Part shown: positions 26,351-34,012 of the stretch, one piece after another
How the letters are laid out: each line of letters begins with the position of its first letter
Position numbering within the stretch: the first letter of the stretch is position 1
Assembly: GCA_947591475.1 (NCBI GenBank)
Contig: CANQDE010000001.1
Location: 310,001 to 374,000, forward strand
From: an uncultured Alistipes sp.
GTDB taxonomy: Bacteria; Bacteroidota; Bacteroidia; Bacteroidales; Rikenellaceae
Reading direction: 5' to 3'
DNA length: 64,000 nt
Position numbers and translations under genes: made by a program
Notes under the pieces: model-generated
The model's database searches: none
What the model was told of the DNA's origin: nothing
Seen by the model: the letters and a program-made list of their open reading frames with translations, nothing else

Positions 26351-27478
26351 TTAGGGCAGCAATCGGTAATAGACGGGGCGGTGATCCGGAACCAATTCAG
26401 GATGGAAAACTTTGATGAGGTCGGCCAGTACGACATCGGGTTGCATGGGCGTCGTCTCGTAGAACGGAGTCTGGCGCAGATTGCAGTAGATGACACCCCG
26501 ATTTTTCCAAGCTCGGAAATCCGTGTAGCGGGTGTCCTCGTCGCGCAGGGCATCGTAGGAGAAAGTTCCGTCGAAACTGTTGAGTATCCGCCAGTAGTCG
26601 GCATCCGCCGCGGCCGTGTAGACCTGTTCGAAGTCGAGGGTTACGCCGCCCGAACGCGGATCGTCGCGCAGGAAATAGTCGGCGCCTGCATCGCGGAACA
26701 GCTGGGCCAAAAAACTGCGGCCGCCCACCGCATACCAGTTGCCGCCGCGCAACTCGCCCGAAAAGACCGTCGGACGATGTGCGACTTCAGCCGTCAGCCC
26801 ACACAATCGGTTGTAGCGCGTCGCTATGGCATCGAACAGGCTGTCGGCCCGTTCTTCGTCGCCCGTCAGCAGCCCGATACAGCGAATCCATTCCGCCTGA
26901 CCGAGCGGCGAAGGCTCTTTGTAACCGAAATGCGGCAAGAGCGGGGTGCCCGCTTCGCGCAGGGCATCGTATCCGCCCCGTTTGAACGGCGAAATCAAGA
27001 TCAGATCGGGCGCGATGTTCAGAATCACTTCGTTATCGAAGTTGCCTTCGATGCCGATGCGCTGCGTAGCGCCTTCGCGAATTCGGCGTTGCATCTCTGG
27101 ATTGTGAAGATGGCGGGTCGAAGTAACTCCCTTGACCGCATCCAATCGGTCAAGCGTGATGAAGTTCGAGAGTTGCAGGGTGGTCATGCAGATCACGTTG
27201 CGCACCGGCACCTCGATGGGTGTGCAGTCTGCGGGAATCTCCGGTTTTTCACCGCGCGGAATCAATGCAAAACGGCTCGGCTGCCCCTGTTCGTTTTGCG
27301 GGTCGCACACTTCGAGAATTTTGAATCCGTTGCAGCGATGTACGGCGAACCCTTCGGCGTAACGGATTTCGTAGCCGGTCGAATCGACTGCGGAATCGGC
27401 GGTCGTGCGGGTATTGCGATGGCCGCACGCACAGCATGCGGCGAGCAATAGGCCTGTTATTAAAAATCGGTTATTCAA
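26351..27478 (-). CDS. ABC transporter substrate-binding lipoprotein (BtuF/FepB-like)
   Basis: The 375-residue protein has a lipoprotein signal (LLLAAC lipobox, Cys around 15-18) followed by a periplasmic-binding-protein class III fold with LDAVKGVTS, VILNIAPDLILIS and a C-terminal VLADLIKVFHPEL block common in Bacteroidetes cobalamin/iron importers. It heads the operon: binding protein, permease, ATPase. A TATCTTTG box lies ~52 nt upstream. No riboswitch is seen in the leader. Confidence 0.88.
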   Translation of the reverse strand: MNNRFLITGLLLAACCACGHRNTRTTADSAVDSTGYEIRYAEGFAVHRCNGFKILEVCDPQNEQGQPSRFALIPRGEKPEIPADCTPIEVPVRNVICMTTLQLSNFITLDRLDAVKGVTSTRHLHNPEMQRRIREGATQRIGIEGNFDNEVILNIAPDLILISPFKRGGYDALREAGTPLLPHFGYKEPSPLGQAEWIRCIGLLTGDEERADSLFDAIATRYNRLCGLTAEVAHRPTVFSGELRGGNWYAVGGRSFLAQLFRDAGADYFLRDDPRSGGVTLDFEQVYTAAADADYWRILNSFDGTFSYDALRDEDTRYTDFRAWKNRGVIYCNLRQTPFYETTPMQPDVVLADLIKVFHPELVPDHRPVYYRLLP

Positions 27479-27530
27479 TTCGGTAACTTTTTTATCGTCG
27501 GAACGATAGGCCGGACGATTTATCAGTAGG

Positions 27531-27538
27531 CAAAGATA
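27531..27538 (-). promoter_or_regulatory. -7 box of ABC importer operon
   Basis: TATCTTTG on the minus strand. The leader to the ATG at 27478 is about 47 nt, too short for a cobalamin aptamer. Confidence 0.6.
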
Positions 27539-27619
27539 CCAAAATTAACCGAATATCGGCCGTTTCGTGCAAACGATTTCTACGGAACGGCCGGTATGAG
27601 TGCGTGGTTCGGTATCGGA

Positions 27620-28210
27620 TTAGCCGATGCTTCCGGCCAGCGTATGTGTGCACCAACCGGCCAGCACTTCGGACAGCAGATAGCAACAGATATAGAGCCC
27701 GACGGCTCGTCCGCCGCGCAGGTTGGCTGCGATCGAGAATCCGCGCCAACTCCATGCGAAGAACCAAACCAACAGGATCAGCGCGATCGTTGTGTAAACG
27801 AACAATGCGGTTGACGGCACGAAGGAGGAAAGTTCGAGCAGATTGGTATTTTGCAACCGTTCCACATCGCTCGTGATCTGCTCGGGCGGATAGATCGGAG
27901 AGCAGAGCAGCAAAAAGAACCATGGCAGTTTCGCCAGCGCTTGATTGCCTGCGATGTCGACGATGCGGATGCGGGATTTCGAAAACCAGCGTCCTGCACC
28001 GTAGAGCAGGCCGGAGAAGATGCCCCATCCGGCAAGGAGCTGTGCGGCCAGAGACAGATACGAAAGGTCTCCGATGCCGAGGGAGATTACGCCGCGGAAT
28101 GTTTGATCGGTTGCGCCGGCGATTGCGACCATGCCGGCCATGACGAGCAGACCGATGGAGAGGGTCGTGCCTCCCGAAAAATAGGTGAAAGGATCGAGTA
28201 GCTTTTTCAT
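27620..28210 (-). CDS. Membrane protein, possibly Yip1-like
   Basis: The 196-residue protein has five predicted TM segments and begins MKKLLDPFTYFSGG. The PF-rich N-terminus and five-helix layout recall Yip1-domain proteins, but I cannot confirm this. It overlaps the DUF2089 gene by ATGA, so the two are translationally coupled and probably work together. A GGCCGTT/AACGGCC hairpin at 27556-27593 lies downstream. Confidence 0.65.
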   Translation of the reverse strand: MKKLLDPFTYFSGGTTLSIGLLVMAGMVAIAGATDQTFRGVISLGIGDLSYLSLAAQLLAGWGIFSGLLYGAGRWFSKSRIRIVDIAGNQALAKLPWFFLLLCSPIYPPEQITSDVERLQNTNLLELSSFVPSTALFVYTTIALILLVWFFAWSWRGFSIAANLRGGRAVGLYICCYLLSEVLAGWCTHTLAGSIG

Positions 28211-28485
28211 TGTTCGTAGGATTTTAAGCGGTTGATGATGTCGTCGAGGCGATTGCGGACGGTGGGGTAGCTCAATCCCATTCGGGAAGCCATCTCTTTT
28301 AGGGAGCCGCTGCACAGGATGAAGTCCAGAACGAATCGTTGATCGTCGGTCGGCAGCAGCAGCAGGGTCGGCAGGCGGTAGTCGCCTTCGATGCGGGTCT
28401 CGCAAGTCGGACAGTAGAGTGCGGCGACGTGGAGCTGGGCGCTGCACGAAGGACATGCGTTCGGAAGATTTTTTTTCGTTTCCAT
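28207..28485 (-). CDS. DUF2089-type zinc-ribbon/HTH regulator
   Basis: The 92-residue protein has a zinc ribbon with two CxxC pairs (CPSC and CPTC) in its first 35 residues. A C-terminal HTH resembling sigma-70 region 4 follows (GSLKEMASRMGLSYPTVRNRL). This is the DUF2089/COG3877 architecture. It likely controls its own operon with the membrane protein. Confidence 0.85.
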   Translation of the reverse strand: METKKNLPNACPSCSAQLHVAALYCPTCETRIEGDYRLPTLLLLPTDDQRFVLDFILCSGSLKEMASRMGLSYPTVRNRLDDIINRLKSYEQ

Positions 28486-28926
28486 GCTCTTTATTTATTT
28501 GTTAACGAAGCAAAAATAATGTATATTTTAATAAAATCAAAAATTATTTTAATTAAATTTATTTTTTTGATTGATAAAAAAATGAACGATAAGGGCGGGA
28601 TTGTTCGGATTATCTTGTGTGGGGTATTTATGGGTATTTTCGTTTTTTATTACTATCTTTGGCTTCGCCGAAACGGATCGAATCGAGCTTCCGTTTCGTG
28701 CGGTTTTGGAAATTAATAAAGAGGCGATTAGATACGATTTTATATGGACGGTAATCCGAAAACGTATGACCTTGCGGGTTCCGATCGAAGCCCCCGCCAA
28801 GGCGGGGGTGGGTCAAATTTGTAAACGCAGCGAAGCCGCGAGCGGTGCGACCGACGGCAATGTAAAACCATTCGCCAACTCGATTCGGTGTAAAGTTATA
28901 TATAGTTGCCAATAAAATTTTTCGTT
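28486..28926. other. A+T-rich intergenic region with degenerate repeats
   Basis: No gene is supported in this 441-bp gap. It holds a very A+T-rich start, a TATCTTTGG motif near 28652, a GCTTC/GAAGC-type palindromic patch and, at 28785-28860, a divergent copy of the G+C-rich repeat. Confidence 0.5.
28785..28860 (-). repeat. G+C-rich intergenic repeat, copy D (partial)
   Basis: A CCCCCGCC/GGCGGGGG hairpin (28791-28808) is followed by GTGGGTCAAATTTG and an ACGC...CGCGA segment. This is the same order as the copies at 36.7, 42.6 and 45.2 kb read on the minus strand. Confidence 0.5.
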
Positions 28927-30102
28927 ATGATACATAAAATCATGTTGCTCGGTTCCGGCGAATTGGGCAAAGAGTTCGTCATTGCAGCGCAGCGGTTGGG
29001 ACAGACCGTCGTAGCTTGCGATTCGTATGCGGGGGCTCCCGCCATGCAGGTGGCCGACGAGGCTGAGGTGTTCGACATGCTCGACGGCGGTGCGTTGGCT
29101 GCCGCTGTGGCTCGCCATCAGCCCGATGTGATCGTGCCTGAAATCGAGGCCATCCGTACCGAACGGCTTTACGACTTCGAACAGCAGGGCATTCAGGTTA
29201 CCCCGAGCGCCCGAGCCGTCAATTTCACGATGAACCGCAAGGCGATTCGCGATCTGGCTGCCAAGGAGTTGGGCCTGCGGACGGCCGCATACCGTTATGC
29301 CAAGACCTACGAGGAGTTGTGCGCGGCTGCGGCAGAGGTCGGTTTCCCGTGCGTGGTCAAACCGTTGATGTCCTCGTCGGGCAAGGGGCAGTCGATCGTG
29401 AAGGGGCACGAGGAGCTGGAACACGCTTGGCAGTACGGTTGCGAGGGTTCGCGCGGCGATATTCGCGAATTGATCGTCGAGGAGTTCATCCGTTTCGACA
29501 GCGAAATCACGTTGCTGACCGTAACGCAAAAGAACGGCCCGACGCTTTTCTGTCCGCCGATCGGGCATGTGCAGAAAGGCGGCGATTATCGGGAAAGTTT
29601 CCAGTCGCCTGAAATCGCGCCCGAGCAGTTGCAGGAGGCGCAGCGGATGGCCGCCGCCGTTACCGGTGCGCTGACCGGTGCCGGTATCTGGGGTGTCGAA
29701 TTTTTCCTAAGCAAGGAGAAGGGCGTCTATTTTTCGGAGTTGTCGCCGCGTCCGCACGATACGGGGATGGTTACCTTAGCCGGTACGCAGAATCTCAACG
29801 AGTTCGAATTGCATTTGCGGGCCGTTCTGGGGCTGCCCATTCCCGCCATCACGTTCGAACGCATCGGGGCCAGTGCCGTGGTGCTCGCTCCGGAGGCGAT
29901 TCCGTCGGCACCGCATTACGAGGGTGTCGAACGGGCGATGGCCGCCGATCCGCATTTCGATGTGCGGATTTTCGGCAAACCGTCGGCCCGTGTCAATCGG
30001 CGTATGGGCGTCGTGGTGGGGTATGCTCCCCTCGGCAGCGATCTGAATGCGCTGCGCGAGCGGGTGAAGGCCGCCGCCGCCGAAATTCATGTGGTGAAAT
30101 AA
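28927..30102 (+). CDS. purT: Formate-dependent phosphoribosylglycinamide formyltransferase PurT
   Basis: The 391-residue ATP-grasp enzyme has the PurT N-terminus ([10 protein letters not shown]), a central ATP-grasp with [17 protein letters not shown] and [25 protein letters not shown], and a C-terminal PurT/PurK domain. It makes formyl-GAR from formate and ATP in purine synthesis. The ATG at 28927 is used; a TTG at 28906 lies in the leader. The HAD gene follows after 14 nt. Confidence 0.95.
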   Translation: MIHKIMLLGSGELGKEFVIAAQRLGQTVVACDSYAGAPAMQVADEAEVFDMLDGGALAAAVARHQPDVIVPEIEAIRTERLYDFEQQGIQVTPSARAVNFTMNRKAIRDLAAKELGLRTAAYRYAKTYEELCAAAAEVGFPCVVKPLMSSSGKGQSIVKGHEELEHAWQYGCEGSRGDIRELIVEEFIRFDSEITLLTVTQKNGPTLFCPPIGHVQKGGDYRESFQSPEIAPEQLQEAQRMAAAVTGALTGAGIWGVEFFLSKEKGVYFSELSPRPHDTGMVTLAGTQNLNEFELHLRAVLGLPIPAITFERIGASAVVLAPEAIPSAPHYEGVERAMAADPHFDVRIFGKPSARVNRRMGVVVGYAPLGSDLNALRERVKAAAAEIHVVK

Positions 30103-30116
30103 ACGGGTCGGTGGCA

Positions 30117-30707
30117 ATGAAGAATATCGTTTTCGATTTGGGTGGCGTTTTGTTCGCCCGCAGACGCAACGAATGCACACAGGATTTCATCGACTTCTTC
30201 GCCTTCATCCGGCAGGAGGAGATCCCGCATTTCTGGGTGGAGTACGATCGCGGTACGGCGACGCTGGACGAGGTAACCGAGGAGTTGTGCCGGCGTACCG
30301 GTTGCGACCGCGCGAAATGCGAGGAATACCTGCGGACGGCGATCGACCTTCAGCGGCCGGTCGAGGCGACCGAGCGATTGATCGGCGAACTGAAACAGGC
30401 CGGATACAAACTTTACGTCTTGTCGAATATGTCGTGCGAGTTCATCGACTACCTGCGCCGGTTTCCGGTTTACCGATTCTTCGACGGCGAGGTCGTCTCG
30501 TGCGAGGAGCATACGGTGAAGCCCGAACCGCGAATCTACCAGATTTTATTGGATCGTTACGGGTTGGTTCCCGATGAGACGTTGTTCATCGACGATCGTC
30601 GGGTCAACATCGAGGCGGCTGAAGCGATGGGGATTCACGGCCATCTATTCGACAGCCACGATCCCGAGGGGGCCTGCAATGCAATCCGGAAACGATTGGC
30701 CTTGTAG
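30117..30707 (+). CDS. HAD-superfamily hydrolase
   Basis: The 196-residue protein is a HAD subfamily IA phosphatase: motif I DLGGVLF (the second Asp replaced by Gly, as in the haloacid-dehalogenase/epoxide-hydrolase-like branch), motif II LSNMS, motif III Lys in VKPEPRIYQ, and motif IV FIDDRRVN. The substrate is unknown. A GTG two codons earlier (30111) is a possible alternative start. It is probably cotranscribed with purT. Confidence 0.85.
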   Translation: MKNIVFDLGGVLFARRRNECTQDFIDFFAFIRQEEIPHFWVEYDRGTATLDEVTEELCRRTGCDRAKCEEYLRTAIDLQRPVEATERLIGELKQAGYKLYVLSNMSCEFIDYLRRFPVYRFFDGEVVSCEEHTVKPEPRIYQILLDRYGLVPDETLFIDDRRVNIEAAEAMGIHGHLFDSHDPEGACNAIRKRLAL

Positions 30708-30732
30708 TCGTTCGAGCCGGATGGGCGTGTAA

Positions 30733-30769
30733 AAAGAGGAGCGGACTGTAAAAAAGTCCGCTCCTCTTT
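30733..30769. terminator. Strong bidirectional terminator
   Basis: Perfect 15-bp arms (30733-30747, 30755-30769) with a 7-nt loop, A/T-flanked on both sides, lie between convergent genes. Confidence 0.85.
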
Positions 30770-30790
30770 GTTATTCCGGATGGTTGTCTT

Positions 30791-31978
30791 TTATGCGTGC
30801 AGCCTGGCGAGCACGTTGTCCGTCGCCCGTTTCAACTGTTCTTCCGGACAGCAGAGCGTGATGCGGATATAGCGGGCCCCTTCCGAACCGAAGATGCCGC
30901 CAGGCGTCAGAAAGACGTCGCATTTTTCCAGCACTTCGTCCGAAAATGCGAAGCTGTCGTCGGCATACGTTTCGGGCAGTTCGGCCCAGACGAAAAGACC
31001 GGCTTGATGCGGGCGATAGGTGCATCCGAGAGCATCGAGCAGCGCATAGGCCTGTTTTTCCCGACCGTAATAGATAGCATTTAATTCTTTGAACCAGTCG
31101 TCGCCTAACGAAAGAGCCGTAGCTGCGGCCGCCTGTACGGGATAGAACATGCCCGAATCCATGTTCGATTTGAAAGTCAGAATCGCGTCGATCCACTTCT
31201 TCTTACCCACGACGACACCTACACGCCAGCCCGCCATCGAGTGGCCTTTCGAAAGTGAATTGAGTTCCAACGCCACTTCGCGTGCGCCGTCCGCCTCCAT
31301 GATGGAGATCGGGGCCGCCGCATTGCGGATGAAGCTGTACGGATTGTCGTGTACGATCAGAATGTTGTGTTTCGCGCCGAAATCCACGACCTTTTGCAGT
31401 AGTTCGGGCGTCGGTGTCTGCCCCGTCGGCATGTTGGGGTAGTTGACCAGCATCATCTTCACGCCGTCGAGACCGGCCCGCTCGATCGCCTCGAAATCGG
31501 GATAGAATCCCGTCTGTTTGTTGAGCGCATAGGGAACCATCGTGCCGCCGGCCAACCGCACGGCCGCCGAATAGGTCGGATAGCCTGGGTTGGGAACCAG
31601 CACCTTGTCGCCTTGGTTGAGGAACGTCATGCAGATGTGCATGATGCCCTCTTTCGAACCGATGAGCGGCAACACCTCCGAATCGGCATCCAATTCCGTG
31701 CGGTACCACTTTCTGTACCAGTCGGCAAAAGCCTTGCGCAGAATGGGGTCGCCCTTGTAGGACATGTATTTGTGAACGTCGGGGCGTTTCGCCTCGGTCG
31801 CAAGCCGTTCGATGACCGACGGATGGGGCGGCAGGTCGGGACTGCCCATCGCCAACTTGACGATTCGGCGGCCTGTGGCGGCCTCCAATTCGGCGATTTC
31901 ACGCAGCCGGCGCGAAAAATAGTACTCTCCTGTGCCGTCCAACCGGTGCGAACGGGCGATCGTTACTGCTTTTGCCAT
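30791..31978 (-). CDS. PLP-dependent class I/II aminotransferase
   Basis: The 395-residue protein has fold-type I signatures: LAMGSPDLPPHP, PNPGYPTY, NYPNMPTGQ and the PLP Lys in SLSKGHSMAGWRVG, with the C-terminal RITLCCP Arg for the substrate carboxylate. It resembles aspartate/alanine-type aminotransferases; substrate unassigned. The start at 31978 is preferred to an upstream in-frame codon at 32026 that overlaps the transporter gene. It lies 37 nt downstream of the AspT-like transporter. Confidence 0.88.
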   Translation of the reverse strand: MAKAVTIARSHRLDGTGEYYFSRRLREIAELEAATGRRIVKLAMGSPDLPPHPSVIERLATEAKRPDVHKYMSYKGDPILRKAFADWYRKWYRTELDADSEVLPLIGSKEGIMHICMTFLNQGDKVLVPNPGYPTYSAAVRLAGGTMVPYALNKQTGFYPDFEAIERAGLDGVKMMLVNYPNMPTGQTPTPELLQKVVDFGAKHNILIVHDNPYSFIRNAAAPISIMEADGAREVALELNSLSKGHSMAGWRVGVVVGKKKWIDAILTFKSNMDSGMFYPVQAAAATALSLGDDWFKELNAIYYGREKQAYALLDALGCTYRPHQAGLFVWAELPETYADDSFAFSDEVLEKCDVFLTPGGIFGSEGARYIRITLCCPEEQLKRATDNVLARLHA

Positions 31979-32015
31979 GATAGGGTGTGCGGGGTTTTTA
32001 GTGAGGTCTGTCGGA

Positions 32016-33677
32016 TTACAACGCAAATAGAATGAAAATCTGGGCCGTCAGCACGCGCAGGAACATGACGACCGGATAGACCGTCGAATAACCTACGGCC
32101 GGCATGTCGTTTCCGGCCGTCGCATTGGCGTAGGCCAGCGCCGGCGGGTCGGTCGTCGAGCCGGCAATCAGACCCATTAGGGTATAATAGTTCATCTTCA
32201 ACCAGATACGGGCGACCGCCGCCACGAGCAGAATCGGCACGACCGTGATGATGAATCCATAGCCGACCCAGCGATAGCCTCCGTCGGCGATGGCGTCGAT
32301 GAATCCGTCGCCCGCGCCGATGCCCACAGCTGCCAAAAAGAGGGCGATTCCCAATTCGCGCAGCATCAGATTGGCGCTCATGGTCGTGTAGGTAACCAAA
32401 TGGAAGTGCGTTCCGAACCGGCCGATCAGGATGGCGACGATTAGCGGGCCGCCGGCAAGACCCAATTTCACCGGCTGGGGTACGTTCATCAACGGAATGG
32501 AGCCTAACAGCACGCCCAAGGCGATTCCGACGAACAGAGTAACCAAATTGGGCTGTCGCAGCTTTTTGAGCGAATTGCCTAATACATCGGCCGCGCGTTC
32601 CACCGCCTGCGCGGGGCCTACGACCATCACGCGGTCGCCCACTTGGAGTTCCAGCCCTTGGTAGGGGATCAGATCGACGCCCGCACGATTCACGCGCGTG
32701 ATGTTGATGCCGTATTTGGTGCGAAGCCGCAAATCGGAGAACTTCTTGCCGTTGATCGACGATTTGGTAATCAGAATGCGGCGCGAAACCAATTCCGCCT
32801 GCGGCGTATGGTTGTCCCATTCTTCGTCGGACATCTCCGTGCGGCGGCCGAGGAATGCGACGATCGCTTCGAGGTCTTCGGTCTGGCAGATGACCCGAAG
32901 CCGGTCGCCCTGACGGACAACGCTGTCGCTGTCGGCCATGCCGATCGTTCCGTCATGCCAGATGCGCGAGACCACGAATTGCCGGTTGACCAACTGGCGC
33001 AGGTTTTCGACCGTATAGCCGTCGAGCATCCGGTTGGTGAATTCGACGGAGATTTTTTCGGCGAGTTTATGTTCGTTGGAGAGACGAGCTAACTCTTCGT
33101 CCTCCTTTTCGAACCGCACGCGGAAGGCGTAACGGATGAAAATCATGGAGAGGATGATGCCCACGACGCCCAACGGATAGGCTACGGCGTAGCCCAAGGC
33201 AATGGTTTCGTCCGCCTGTCCGGCAGCATCGGTGAAGGCCTGTTGCGCCGCACCCAACCCGGGGGTGTTCGTTACCGCGCCCGAAAGGATGCCGACCATC
33301 GTCGGAATCGGGGTGCCGGTCGCTATATGAAGAACGTAAGCCGTCGCCACACCCACGAGCACGATGGCCGTCGCGCATGCCACGAGGGTCATGCCTCCGT
33401 GCTTGAACGATGAGAAGAAGCTGGGCCCCACCTGCAACCCGATGGAAAAGACGAACAGAATCAGTCCGAACTCCTGCACGAAATGCCGGATGTCGTTGTC
33501 GACCGTCATGCCGAAATGGCTGCATGCGATGCCGACGAAAAGAATCCACGTGATGCCGAGCGAGATGCCTTTGACCTTGATTTTGCCGAGCAGAATACCC
33601 AGCGTGATGACCAAAGCGAAAGTGATGACGGCGTGCGCGATTCCTTCGCCGAGAAAGAGGTTGTAGAGCCAATTCAT
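32016..33677 (-). CDS. AspT/YidE-type membrane transporter with two TrkA-C domains
   Basis: The 553-residue protein has five TM segments, then two cytoplasmic RCK-C (TrkA-C) domains (about 200-365), then five to six more TM segments. This is the Asp-Al_Ex duplication family (TC 2.A.81), with GAVTNTPGLGA in the first half and GSTTDPPALAYA in the second as the duplicated signature. AspT exchanges aspartate for alanine; adjacency to an aminotransferase suggests an amino or keto acid substrate, by inference. A TATTTTTG box lies 32 nt upstream. Confidence 0.87.
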   Translation of the reverse strand: MNWLYNLFLGEGIAHAVITFALVITLGILLGKIKVKGISLGITWILFVGIACSHFGMTVDNDIRHFVQEFGLILFVFSIGLQVGPSFFSSFKHGGMTLVACATAIVLVGVATAYVLHIATGTPIPTMVGILSGAVTNTPGLGAAQQAFTDAAGQADETIALGYAVAYPLGVVGIILSMIFIRYAFRVRFEKEDEELARLSNEHKLAEKISVEFTNRMLDGYTVENLRQLVNRQFVVSRIWHDGTIGMADSDSVVRQGDRLRVICQTEDLEAIVAFLGRRTEMSDEEWDNHTPQAELVSRRILITKSSINGKKFSDLRLRTKYGINITRVNRAGVDLIPYQGLELQVGDRVMVVGPAQAVERAADVLGNSLKKLRQPNLVTLFVGIALGVLLGSIPLMNVPQPVKLGLAGGPLIVAILIGRFGTHFHLVTYTTMSANLMLRELGIALFLAAVGIGAGDGFIDAIADGGYRWVGYGFIITVVPILLVAAVARIWLKMNYYTLMGLIAGSTTDPPALAYANATAGNDMPAVGYSTVYPVVMFLRVLTAQIFILFAL

Positions 33678-33783
33678 GTTGTTGCGGGTCGATTGGATGG
33701 TTCAGCGCACAAAAATAGTATATTTTTAAGAAAATTAAAAATCACCGCTACGATTTTTCCGGCGGCCTGCGATTTCGGCATCG

Positions 33784-33987
33784 TCATGCTTCGAAGCCGT
33801 TCTTTTTCGGGTCGTTCGGACGAGGGCATTTTCGGTTGCGCGTATGTTCCCGAAGCGGACAGTTCAAATCGTCGCAAGCTGCGCAACCTCCTCGGTCGCG
33901 GCCGGTAAGAAGGCGATACAGCCATCGCCCGAGCAGTCCGAATGCCGCGAACCCGATGATGCCTGCGATGATTGTTTGCCAATCCAT
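33784..33987 (-). CDS. FeoB-associated Cys-rich membrane protein
   Basis: The 67-residue protein has one TM segment (about 4-24) and a short cytoplasmic tail with a CAAC and later Cys residues, then a basic end. This matches the small FeoB-associated Cys-rich proteins (PF12669). It is 25 nt after feoAB. The role is presumed in iron transfer or complex assembly; untested here. Confidence 0.82.
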   Translation of the reverse strand: MDWQTIIAGIIGFAAFGLLGRWLYRLLTGRDRGGCAACDDLNCPLREHTRNRKCPRPNDPKKNGFEA

Positions 33988-34012
33988 TGAATTGTGTCGT
34001 GTGCGATTCCGT

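Noticed and set aside
28601..28915. Small plus-strand ORF before purT
   Set aside because: It runs through a repeat copy and promoter-like boxes and has no recognisable domain.
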